Below, in pieces: positions 28,107 through 38,600 of a DNA stretch of 64,000 nt. Under the pieces are notes generated by a model. It was not told where the DNA came from. It did not search any database and worked only from the letters and a program-made list of their open reading frames with translations. Origin of the DNA: Pseudomonas sp. Tri1 (lineage in GTDB: Bacteria; Pseudomonadota; Gammaproteobacteria; Pseudomonadales; Pseudomonadaceae); the NCBI RefSeq assembly GCF_017968885.1, contig NZ_CP072913.1, forward strand, positions 1,658,001 through 1,722,000, given 5' to 3'. The stretch's first letter is position 1. Each line of letters begins with the position of its first letter. The translations under genes and the position numbers were made by a program.

Positions 28107-30611
28107 ATGAATCTTAGAACGATATTCAGTTCACTGATGTTGTGTCTGTGTGGTTTATTTGCGCTCTCATCAGCCTATGCGGAGAGTTTGATCATCGCCA
28201 CACCCCAACAAGGTGTGGGAATAAAAGTCGATCTCTTTGACAACCCCGGCGCCTCAAACGGTATACCTTCCTCGACGGGCCAGGTTGGGTTCGGCCTCCC
28301 AGCGGGATTTATACCCGCGGTGCAGTCGTTCAAGGGGAAAATCTATATGTTCTGGTCCAATAATTATGAATCAGAGTATATCTATTCTTCCCATTCGACA
28401 GATGGGAAAAACTGGTCCTCTGCTAAACCTATCCCAGTGAATGGCTACAGGTGGGGGGGTGATATTTCAGTGACTGTATTTAAGCAGAAGCTGGTGCTGA
28501 CCTTTGCCGATTCCCATCAGCGCCTGCAGACCACCAGCTCTGTAGATGGCGTCAGTTGGACCGATATTCAAACTATCAATACCAGTCCTATGGCCGGCGT
28601 TAACAGCCCAGTTATATATAACGGTCAATTATTCATTTTTTATCACAAGGGCGACGGTAATGCTAAAGCTGTTTATTACGTCACTTCGAATGATGGTCTT
28701 CTGTTCAGCCGGGAGACTCCAGCGTTCCAGGAAAGCGCAGCCACACCTCTGACCAAAGTGGTACCTGTCGTCTATAAGGGTAAAATATGGGTCTATTACA
28801 CGCTGGAAAATCGCCTCATGTACGCACGCACCTACGACCGTGGCGGCCAATGGGGAGAGAGGCAAGAACTGAAAGGCATAAGCAGTAAACTTTTCCTGAA
28901 CAGTGCAACGATGATCAACGATCGTGTGTTTGTCAGCAACTATACAAAAACTTTTTACTCAAGCGATGGGCTTAACTGGAGTCCGTATTTCGCCGCGAGT
29001 GGGCCTGATAACTTTTCCTCGGTAGTGGGCGTTTCCTACGGCATTACCGAAAACGATCTAACCGTACGCAACCCGCAACTACCGTCGGACCTGGCCACAG
29101 GCCTCAGCCATACCGACTATGCCACTTTCGCCTGGCGGAGCTTTTTCGCACTGAACAATACGGCCAAGGCACCGTTGCCGGCCAACCGTGGCGTCGGTAA
29201 CCCTGCCAGCAGCTTTGCGGATTCGGGCAAGGTGCCACAATCTCCAAGCCCCTTGTTGTGGCAAACCTTCGCCCACCGCACCGAGTTGTTTCCAGCGGGA
29301 CCAGAAAAAAACACCGCAGGTGGTCCGACGCGCCCGTTTGGTTCTGACCCGCAATACAGCTATATCAAATTTCCCAAGGGTATTCGTTTGGCGCCAGGCG
29401 CCACCTTTAACCATTACAACAACCTGGATGAAGCAACCCAAATAGGACAAAACGCTATTTTCTTCCCGGTCAATCCGCCAAATGTGGCGAAGAAAGGGAG
29501 CGATTATGCCCCTTCAAACGACAGCCAGATCCTGTTCGAGGCCAAGGCGAACCCCGTTGTCTACGAGTATGCGAAAGGCCTGAGCAGCTTCCCGGATACT
29601 CATGTAGTACTGCCCGACGGCGCGGTGGAGGTCAAGGCGACATGGCGCAAGCTGGCAGACATCCCGGTACAGAATCGTGGGCGCTACCATACGGCGACGG
29701 TGGTGACTTATAAGGGCCTCGACAGTGACCCTGTGGCGCAAAACGAAGACTACGCACTGGTCGCCTTGCATATCATCCATAAGACGCCCAACTACCCGAC
29801 CTTCATCTTCGCCACGTTCGAGCACGAGGACGCCCTGACGCTGGCCGACGGTAAATCACCAACCGGGCTCTACTACATCGCCAACTACAACAAGATTGAT
29901 TATCCCGGCTTCGCTATAAACAATCCCCCGACCGCCACCTTCTCTGACGGCAACAAGACCTACACGGTTTCCCTGCCGAAGGCGGGCGATGTCGCAAACG
30001 CAGCCCTTATTCCGCCGGTCTACTCCGGCCGTAACGGGATCCCCGAAGGGCAGGCCGGCCCGATCCGGGTCGTGCAACCGCTCACCATGCATTCCGAAGT
30101 TGCAGCGGTGAACAATCAGGTCAAGCAGCTGATGGACGGCAGCAGCGAATTCAATAATTCGGTCTGGAAGCACTATCAGCTCAAAGGGGTGCAGGCCATC
30201 CCGTCGAGCACTCAAACCGACCCGGATTATTACCTGGCCAATATCATGGTCGAAAGCAGCCAGCCGGGAATCCAGCTGTTTCGCGGGAGCAACGTATTCC
30301 CCATCCCGAATAACAACACCCTGACCAATGCGCGCAACCAACCGAACATCAAGGTGCCGGATTATGATCACAGCACTCAAAGCCTGACCATGGGCGGTTG
30401 CATGGGGTGTCACGGCATCGCCCAGAGCTCGCTCAAACAAGGTTTCAGTTTCCTGTTCGATGCCATCAATCCCACGCTCAGCAAAGGTGTCACCGGCTTT
30501 GCGGGCCCAGAGACCGTAGGTTTACCTGATCCGCGGACCTCGAAGGCACGGGCCCTGAAATATTCGTTTGGTCCTCGGAATACGGAGGCAGTCGAGGAGG
30601 CAAACAAGTAG
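28107..30611 (+). CDS. Secreted Asp-box-repeat protein with C-terminal CXXCH haem motif (834 aa)
   Basis: The signal peptide (MNLRTIFSSLMLCLCGLFAL...SSAYA) exports it. Residues about 25-300 contain at least four Asp-box/BNR-like units (STDGKNWSS, SVDGVSWTD, SNDGLLFSR, SSDGLNWSP), suggesting a sialidase-like or lectin-like beta-propeller. The remaining 500 residues resemble cytochrome-c-family proteins of unknown role (SHTDYATFAWRSFFALN near the start, CMGCH at 765-769 near the end), so one c-type haem is expected. I know no characterised protein with this order. ATG 28107 is preferred to an ATG nine bases upstream because AAAGGA is placed correctly only for the former. It ends in a terminator. 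Confidence 0.7.
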   Translation: MNLRTIFSSLMLCLCGLFALSSAYAESLIIATPQQGVGIKVDLFDNPGASNGIPSSTGQVGFGLPAGFIPAVQSFKGKIYMFWSNNYESEYIYSSHSTDGKNWSSAKPIPVNGYRWGGDISVTVFKQKLVLTFADSHQRLQTTSSVDGVSWTDIQTINTSPMAGVNSPVIYNGQLFIFYHKGDGNAKAVYYVTSNDGLLFSRETPAFQESAATPLTKVVPVVYKGKIWVYYTLENRLMYARTYDRGGQWGERQELKGISSKLFLNSATMINDRVFVSNYTKTFYSSDGLNWSPYFAASGPDNFSSVVGVSYGITENDLTVRNPQLPSDLATGLSHTDYATFAWRSFFALNNTAKAPLPANRGVGNPASSFADSGKVPQSPSPLLWQTFAHRTELFPAGPEKNTAGGPTRPFGSDPQYSYIKFPKGIRLAPGATFNHYNNLDEATQIGQNAIFFPVNPPNVAKKGSDYAPSNDSQILFEAKANPVVYEYAKGLSSFPDTHVVLPDGAVEVKATWRKLADIPVQNRGRYHTATVVTYKGLDSDPVAQNEDYALVALHIIHKTPNYPTFIFATFEHEDALTLADGKSPTGLYYIANYNKIDYPGFAINNPPTATFSDGNKTYTVSLPKAGDVANAALIPPVYSGRNGIPEGQAGPIRVVQPLTMHSEVAAVNNQVKQLMDGSSEFNNSVWKHYQLKGVQAIPSSTQTDPDYYLANIMVESSQPGIQLFRGSNVFPIPNNNTLTNARNQPNIKVPDYDHSTQSLTMGGCMGCHGIAQSSLKQGFSFLFDAINPTLSKGVTGFAGPETVGLPDPRTSKARALKYSFGPRNTEAVEEANK

Positions 30612-30673
30612 TCGTAAACCTCTTCGAAGCAGGAAAACCCCGCTTTCTGAGGCGGGCGCCATAGCCCTTTCGA

Positions 30674-30706
30674 TAAAAACCGGACCTTGAGTCCGGTTTT
30701 TTTATG
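30674..30706 (+). terminator. Rho-independent terminator
   Basis: AAAAACCGGACT, TGA loop, AGTCCGGTTTTTTT, almost the same as the terminator at 27322. A weaker hairpin (CCCGCTTTCTGAGGCGGG) lies just before it at 30638. Confidence 0.9.
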
Positions 30707-30944
30707 GGATGGACGAGGGCTACAGCTGAAGCGCGAAACCGTGGACGAGTGCTGCTGGTACGTTTTGTAGGAGGTTTACAGATATGCCTCGGGACCTTTC
30801 GTACCTCCGTACCGGAGCGATCTGATTTCAGACGAATGGTTCCAGCAATAGCCTCAAAGCCAAATCCATTTAGTTGACGTCAAAATGATGGCTAACTAAT
30901 ATCGCGCCACTATTTTGATGGCGCTTTCTCTCGAGGGATCGAAC
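30707..30944. other. Intergenic leader region of the CDI operon
   Basis: No gene seen. The right part holds the sigma70 promoter at 30874 and about 40 bases of untranslated leader; the left part shows no feature I recognise. Confidence 0.6.
30874..30902 (+). promoter_or_regulatory. Sigma70 promoter of cdiBA
   Basis: TTGACG at 30874-30879, exactly 17 bases, then TAATAT at 30897-30902; both hexamers differ from consensus at one position. The start codon of cdiB lies 43 bases further on. Confidence 0.75.
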
Positions 30945-32651
30945 ATGTCCTCACCTGCCTTTTGGGCGAGGTTGTGCGTGGCTTTGCTGTGCGTTTCTCC
31001 ACTCACCCAGGCTCACGCCGCCCCCACCCCTGGCGACACGGACCTGATCCGCGAGCGCCAGAACCGTTTGCTCGAAGAGCAGCGTCGGCGTCTGGAGGAG
31101 CTCAAGGACCTGCCTGGCAGGGAGGCGAAGCCGAGCCTGCCGACAGCACCTGTCGATACCCGTTGCTTCCCCATCAAGACCGTCGAACTCAAGGGCGCTG
31201 ACAGTCTTTCCGCCAGTGAGCGTGAGCACCTGCTCAGGCCCTACATTGGCCAATGCCTGGGTGTGCCGCAGCTCAACGAACTGCTCAAAGTCATTACCGA
31301 CCACTACATCGAAAAGGGGCTGGTCACCAGTCGTGCTTATTTACCGCAGCAGGATTTGTCCGGCGGGCATTTGAGCGTATTGGTGGTGGAAGGGCGGCTC
31401 GAAGGCCTGAAGGGGGCCGAGAACAGTAAGTTGTCGGACCTCGAGTTGGCGATGGCCTTTCCTGGCAAGACCGGCGACCTGGTCAACCTGCGGGAGATCG
31501 AGCAGATGGTCGATCAGCTCAATCGCCTGCCGTCGAATCAGGCCAAGATGGAGCTGACTCCCGGGCAGAATGTCGGCGGCAGTGAAGTCCGTGTGACTAA
31601 TGATCCACAAAAGCCCTGGCGTGCCGGACTGTCGCGCAGCAACGACGGCCAGCGCAGCACGGGCGAGCAACAGTGGGGTACCAGTTTCGAATGGGATAGC
31701 CCGCTGGGCCTGGCCGACCAGTTGATGTTGCGCGGTGGTCACGACGCGATGACCGACCACCAGCACACCTCCCGCAACGCCATGCTTTATTACAACCTGC
31801 CATTTGGCTGGTGGAACGTCAGTTACACCTACAGCCAGAGCGAGTACCGCTCGCAGATCCCGGCCAACGGTTTCAACTTCAAGCAGACCGGCGACAGCCA
31901 GAACCATCAGTTGCGGGTCGAGCGGGTGATCCACCGCGACGCCCTGAGCAAGACTTCCCTCAACACCGGCCTGGCGTACCTGCGCACCAACAACTTCATC
32001 GAAGACAGCAAGCTGGCAGTGAGCAGCAATCGCCTCAGCGAAGCGCAGTTCGGCATCAACCATGGCCGGCGCATCGGCAATGCCTTCGTCAACCTGGACC
32101 TGGGCCTGCAGCAAGGCATCGGTGCCTTCGATGCCCAGGGTGACAACGATCCGGGGCCCGGCCAGGCCGATGCCCGTTACCGCAAATACACCGCCACCCT
32201 CAGCTACCTGCAACCGTTCCAGGTGTGGGGCGAATCGTTCAGCTTCAGCAGCCTGATGACCGGCCAACGCAGCGAGGACGTGTTGTTCAGTCCGCAGCGC
32301 ATGAGCCTGGGTGGTCAATCGTCGATTCGCGGCTACAAGGACCAATCGCTGTCCGGCGACAGCGGTGGCTACTGGCGCAACGACCTGCGCTGGAGCCGCC
32401 CGGTGACCCTGGAGTGGCTACGCCCGGTGTTCACCGAATACGGCAGCAGCCTCGGCTATGACCAGGGCGTGATTCGTGGTGATCGCTACAACGGCGACCA
32501 GCATGGGCGCATGTCGAGCAACTCGCTGGAGCTGTTCGCCCGCAGCCAACACCTGAACGCCAGCGTCACCTTCGCCCACTCCCTGGAACGTCCGGATGCC
32601 CTGACCGAGCGCGAAGCGCCGATCTACTTCCGCGTGGATGTACTCCTTTAA
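30945..32651 (+). CDS. cdiB: CDI/two-partner secretion transporter, FhaC/ShlB/CdiB family (568 aa)
   Basis: Outer-membrane Omp85-family transporter that exports its partner CdiA to the cell surface. The signal peptide is MSSPAFWARLCVALLCVSPL...QAHA. A short helix region (RERQNRLLEEQRRRLEEL) fits the plug helix, then come POTRA domains (FPIKTVELKGADSLSASERE; YIEKGLVTSRAYLPQQDLSG with VVEGRLEGLKG) and a 16-strand barrel with the conserved loop-6 motif SLGGQSSIRGY. Terminal VDVLL-type hydrophobic strand present. ATG 30945 has GAGGGA upstream; earlier TTG/ATG codons are weaker. The stop lies 28 bases before the cdiA start, so the two genes form one operon. Confidence 0.93.
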   Translation: MSSPAFWARLCVALLCVSPLTQAHAAPTPGDTDLIRERQNRLLEEQRRRLEELKDLPGREAKPSLPTAPVDTRCFPIKTVELKGADSLSASEREHLLRPYIGQCLGVPQLNELLKVITDHYIEKGLVTSRAYLPQQDLSGGHLSVLVVEGRLEGLKGAENSKLSDLELAMAFPGKTGDLVNLREIEQMVDQLNRLPSNQAKMELTPGQNVGGSEVRVTNDPQKPWRAGLSRSNDGQRSTGEQQWGTSFEWDSPLGLADQLMLRGGHDAMTDHQHTSRNAMLYYNLPFGWWNVSYTYSQSEYRSQIPANGFNFKQTGDSQNHQLRVERVIHRDALSKTSLNTGLAYLRTNNFIEDSKLAVSSNRLSEAQFGINHGRRIGNAFVNLDLGLQQGIGAFDAQGDNDPGPGQADARYRKYTATLSYLQPFQVWGESFSFSSLMTGQRSEDVLFSPQRMSLGGQSSIRGYKDQSLSGDSGGYWRNDLRWSRPVTLEWLRPVFTEYGSSLGYDQGVIRGDRYNGDQHGRMSSNSLELFARSQHLNASVTFAHSLERPDALTEREAPIYFRVDVLL

Positions 32652-32679
32652 ACAAATTCTGCTGCAACGAGACCTGAAC

Positions 32680-35600
32680 ATGGACGATCGCCAATACACT
32701 TTCCTGGCCCGCCAACCCTCTGCTGCCCTGCAACCCCGCGAGCAGTTCTGGGGCATGCCCAAGCGCGGCCTGGCATTCCTGTTGGCCAACGTCATGTTCT
32801 GGCAACCGATGTGGGCCCAGGCCGACGGCATCGTGGTCAGTGCACCGGGCACCGGCCTCGACCGGGCGGGCAACGGCGTGCCCATCGTCAATATCGCCAA
32901 ACCCAATGGCAACGGTCTTTCCCATAACCAGTTCAAGGACTACAACGTCGGCAGCAACGGCGTGATCCTCAACAACGCCACCGCCCGCACCCAGTCCACG
33001 CAACTGGGCGGGATCATCCTCGGTAACCCGAACCTCAATGGCGCGGCCGCCACCACCATCCTCAACGAAGTCAACGGCGGTAACCCCAGCCAGCTGCGCG
33101 GCTACACCGAAGTGGCGGGGCAGTCGGCCCACGTTATCGTCGCCAACCCTTACGGTATTACCTGCAACGGCTGCGGCTTTATCAACAGCCCGAAGGTGAC
33201 CCTGAGCACCGGCAAACCGGTGGTGGAAAACGGCCAACTGAACCGCTACCAAGTGGACCAAGGCCGCGTCGCCATCGAAGGCGCAGGCCTCAACGCCAAC
33301 AACGTCGACCACTTCGAAATCATCACCCGCAGCGCCAAGATCAACGCCGAGATCCAGGCGAAAAACCTGACCATCGTGGCTGGGCGCAACGACGTCAACG
33401 CCGACACCCTCAACGCCACCGCCCGCGCCGACGACGGCAGTGCCAAACCACAACTGGCCATCGACTCCTCGGCCCTGGGCGGCATGTACGCAGGCGCCAT
33501 CAAACTGGTGGGCACCGAGGCCGGCGTCGGGGTGAAGCTGGACGGCAAACTGATTGCCAGTGGTGGTGATATCCAGCTCGATGCCAATGGTCACTTGAGC
33601 ATGGTTGATACCTCGGCCAGCGGCGCGGTCGATGTCAAAGCAGTGAGCCTCGATGCCCAAGGACCGGTCTATGCCGGCACGACCTTGAGCGCCCAGACCC
33701 AGGGCAATCTGACTAACCAGCAAACCCTCGCGGCGCGGGACAGCATTACCCTGAATGCGGGTGGGCAGTTGAGCAACAACGGCATCATCGAAGCCGGGGT
33801 CAAGGCTGATAACACCCGTAACGCAACCGGTGATGTGAGCCTGACGGCGCAGAACCTCGGTAACAGCGGCAGCGTTATTGCCAGCCGCAACCTGACGGCC
33901 AATGTTGCACAGACGTTGAGCAACCAGGGCGGGACCTTGAGCGCTGGACAAACCGGCACGGTAAAAGCCGCGACCCTGGACAATCAGAGCAAGGGACGGG
34001 TGTTGAGCAGCGGCACCCTGGATGTCACCGCCGATAAGCTCATCAACGCTCAGGGCCTGGTCAGCAGCAATGGCAACCTCACGGCCAATGTCGGGCAACT
34101 GAACAACAGCAGCGGCGAACTCAACAGCTTGAGTAACGTTAAGTTGCGCGTTGCGTCTTTGGATAACGTGGCGGGTTTGGTCGCGGCGGGGCAGATGCTC
34201 GATATCAACGCCAGTGGTCAGGTGAACAATCGAGGCGGGCGAATTGTTACCCAGCGAGACTTGCAGCTCAGTGCGGGTGCGCTAGATAACAGCCAGCAAG
34301 GCAAAGTGCTCAGTGCTGGCGCGCTCACTGCCCAGATCGCCGGGCAATTGCTGAACCAGGCCGGGCTCTTCAATTCAGGCGGCAATTTGCTGCTGACCAG
34401 CGCAACGTTGGATAACCGCAACGGTGAAATCTCCAGCCTCGGCAACCTGACGGCAAGCGCCAGCCAGGCGGATAACAGCGGCAATGGCCGCATCCTGGCC
34501 AACGGCGACATCACGCTGTCACTCGAGCGCCTCGACAACCGGCAAAAAGGTGTGATTGCCGGGCAGCGCGATGTGCAGCTCAATGCCGGACAATTGGATA
34601 ACGGCGACGCGGGCAGTGTGTATGCCAAGCGCAACCTCAACCTGGCCGTGGTCAATCAACTGAATAACACCCAAGGCACGCTGCGCGGGGACGGCACACT
34701 CACTGCGCGGGCCGCAAGCCTGGGCAACAATGGCGGCAGTATTTCCAGCATCGGCGGATTGACCGTCACCAGCGCCGCGGCTCTATCCAACCAGGGCGGT
34801 AGCCTGCTCACCGACGCTGGGCTGACCTTGACCAGCGGCAGTCTCGACAACAGCCAGCAGGGTCGTATCGCTGGCGATGGTGTGGTGCTCAAGACGGGGG
34901 CCTTTGCCAACCAGCAAGGTGGCCAACTGAGCAGTACCGGCACGCTCCAGCTCACGGCGAGCCAGGTAGACAACAGCGGCGCCGGCCGCATCGCCAGCGC
35001 TATGGCGTTGACCGCGTCGGTCACCGGCCTCGATCAGCATGCCGGCGGCCGGTTCTTCAGCAGCAGCGATGTCAGCCTGGACCTGAATAACGGTCAGTTG
35101 AACAACCAGGGCGGTTTGATCACGGCACCGGGTCAACTGCTGCTGAAAAACCTCAACACCGTCGGCAACCAGGGCGGTGAAATCTCCAGTGCCAAGGCCT
35201 TCACCGTGGCCGCGAAAAGTTTCGACAATAGCGACGGAAAACTGGTCAGCGATCAAGCGTTGACCGTGCGCATCGATCGGGCGCTGACCAACGTCAGGGG
35301 TTTGATCTCCGCCAACGGTATTGACCTGCGCGCGGCTCAGTTGGACAACACCGACGCCAGCCTCAGCAGCGATGCTGACTTGACCCTGCAACTGAGCGGG
35401 GCGCTGCTCAACGGCAATGGCGAGTTGTCCAGCGCCGGTAACAGCACCATCAGCGCCATGACCCTGGGCAATGGCGGCGGCCAGATCACCGCCGATCAAC
35501 GCCTGAACCTGACCATCAGCGGCAGCCTGGATAACCAGGCCGGCACGCTGGGGGCCGGACAAGGCTTGAGCGTCAGGGCCGCGAGCCTGGACAACCGTCA

Positions 35601-38600
35601 GGCAGGCAGCCTGGTGACGGACGGCAACCTCGACGTCAGCCTCGACGGGCTACTGAATAATCAGGGCGGCGGCAGTCTGTTGGCCAAGGGCTTGATGAAC
35701 GTGCAAGGCCTGAGCCTGGACAACCGCGGAGGTCGTCTCTCGGGGCAGAATCTGCTGACGTTGCGCACGACCACGACGGACAACCGTGGCGGTGTCATTC
35801 GCGCCGACAAGGACCTGCAACTTTTCATCGATCAGATGGATAACCGCCAGCAAGGTTTGCTCACCAGCAAGGCCGGCATCGGTTTCACCGGTCAACGTCT
35901 GGATAACCAGGGCGGCTTGCTTAGCGCCGTGGGGTTGGTGCAGTTGCAAGCCGGTGTCGTGCTCAATAACGCCGGACGTATTGCCAGCCAAAGTGACCTG
36001 GTCGCCAACGTTGATGCGCTGGCCCAGCGGGGCGGCGAACTGGTCGCCCAAGGCACGCTCACATTGACCGGTGACTCGCTGGATAACAGCCAGGGTGGTT
36101 TGGTCGGGGCGACAAAAGCGCTGAAACTCAATGTCGGTAGCATCGACAACCGTGCGGGCGAAATCTCCAGTCAGGTCGATGTCACTCTCACTGGCGACCA
36201 ACTGAACAACAGTGACGGCGGCAAGATGCTGGCGGGCACCGCGCTGGGACTCAAAGTTGCGCGCCTGATCAATCAGAACAAGGGCCTGCTGTTTGGCACC
36301 ACCCTCAACCTGACCGGCGCGCGTCTGGACAATGGTGGGGGCACGCTCGCCAGCAAAAATGACCTGCTGCTCAAACTGACGGCCGATTTGGATAACCGCG
36401 ACGGTCTGCTCAGCAGCGAAGGAACCCTGACTCTAGATGCCGACAGCCTGAACAACGCCAAGGGCAGCCTGTCCAGCGCGGCCGCGCTGAAGGTGACCGC
36501 CGCTGGGGCGCTGAATAATCGGGGAGGCTCGATCAATACCGACGCGGGTCTGACCCTCAACAGCGCCACCCTCGATAATCAGAACGGCGGGGTGCTGTTC
36601 GGCAAGGGCGCAACGCGGGTCACCACCGGCGCCTTCGACAACAGTCACGGCGGTCGCCTGACCAGTGCCAACACCTTGGACTTGACCGCAACCCAAGTGA
36701 CCAACCAGGACGCCGGGCGTATTGCCAGCGCCATGGCCCTGACTGCCTCGGTCACGGGCCTCGACCAGCAGGGTGGCGAGCTGTTCAGTAACACGGCATT
36801 GAGCCTGGATCTGAATCACGGCCAGTTGAACAACCAACGCGGCCTGATCAATGCCCCCGGCGCGCTGTTGCTGAAAAATCTCGACGGCGTCGTCAACCAG
36901 AATGGCGAAATTTCCAGTGCCCAGGCCTTTACTATTGATGCCCGGACACTCGATAACAGCGGCGGCAAGCTGCTCAGCGATCAGGCCCTGACGTTACGCG
37001 TGACGCAGGCGATGAGCAACGTCAAGGGCATCATTTCCGCCGCTGCGCTGAATGCCCGCAGCGCCAGTCTGGACAACACCAGCGGCTTGATCAGCAGTCG
37101 CGATGCACTGAACCTGGAAGTCGACAACGGTTTCACCAACCATCAGGGCACCGTGGTCGCCGACGGCAATCTACTGCTCAATGCCGCCACGGCGGACAAC
37201 AGCCAGGGTCAGATCGCCGGTAAAAAAGCCGTAACCGCGACCGTTGGCAGCTTGCAGCAGCAAGGCGGGCAATTGATCGCGCAAGGCAAGCTGAGCCTGG
37301 TCGGCAATAGCTTGGACAACCGCGCCAATGGCCTGGTCGGTGCGACCGGCGCACTGGACATCAAAGTCGGCTACGTCGACAACCGTGGCGGTGAACTGTC
37401 CAGCCAAGGCGCCTTGAGCCTGGTGGGCAAACAGCTGGACAACAGCGACAGCGGGCAAATCCTCGGCCAGGACACACTGGCGCTGAAGGTCGATCAAATC
37501 ATCAACCGCAACAAAGGCCTGCTCTCGGGCAAGGCCGGTTTGAGCGTGATCGGCACTGGATTGGATAACACCTCCGGCGCCGTGCTCAGCGCGCAGGGCA
37601 TCGATGTCAACCTCAGCGCTACGCTGGACAACAGCCTGGGTCTGTTCAGCAGCGAAGGCTCACTCGGCATTCGCGCGGGTAGCCTGATCAACACGGCGGG
37701 CAGCCTGTCCAGCGCCGGCACCTTGAGCGTGAACAGCGTTGGGGCGATCAGCAACCGGGGTGGGCAACTGATCACCGATGCCGACCTGGACCTGCATAGC
37801 GCCAGCCTCGATAACCAACAACAGGGCCGCATTAGTGGCAAGGGGGCCACGAGCGTCACCACCGGCCAGTTCGACAACAGCCATGGCGGACAACTGAACA
37901 GCGCCAGCACCTTGAATCTCGACGCGGGCAAGGTCATCAACCAGGACAACGGCCGGATCGGCAGTACCGGTGCCTTGACCGCCAATGTCACAGGCCTGGA
38001 TCAGCAGGGCGGTCGCTTGTTCAGCGGTACCCGCCTGAACCTGGACCTGCACAACGGCCAGTTGAACAATCGCAATGGCCTGATCAATGCGCCGATCCTG
38101 GTGCTGAAAAACCTCACGGAAGTCATCAACCAGGACGGTGAAATTTCCAGTGCCCAAGCCTTCACCCTGACAGCGGACAAACTCGACAACAGCAACGGCA
38201 AGGTGCTGGGCAACCAGGGCATTACGCTGCGCATCGCCCAGGCACTGAACAACGTCAAGGGCCTGATTGCCGCTGCCAGCCTGGATGTCGAAGCCGGCAC
38301 CCTGGATAACAGCGCCGGCATCCTGAACAGCCGTGGCGATCTATTGCTCAAGGTCGACGGTGTGTTGACCAACAAGAGCGATGGCCTGATCAATGCGGCG
38401 CAGGCGCTCGACATCCGCTCCGCCGATCTCGACAACCAGGGCGGCCAGGTGCTCGCCGTCACTGATCTGACGCTCAATGCGACAGCCCTGGACAATAGCG
38501 GTAAGGGGCTGATCAACAGTCAGGGTACGTTGGGCCTGACCGCCAAGAGCCTGGACTCCAGCAACGGCGGCGAGGTGTCGGCCAAAGGCGATATCGGCCT

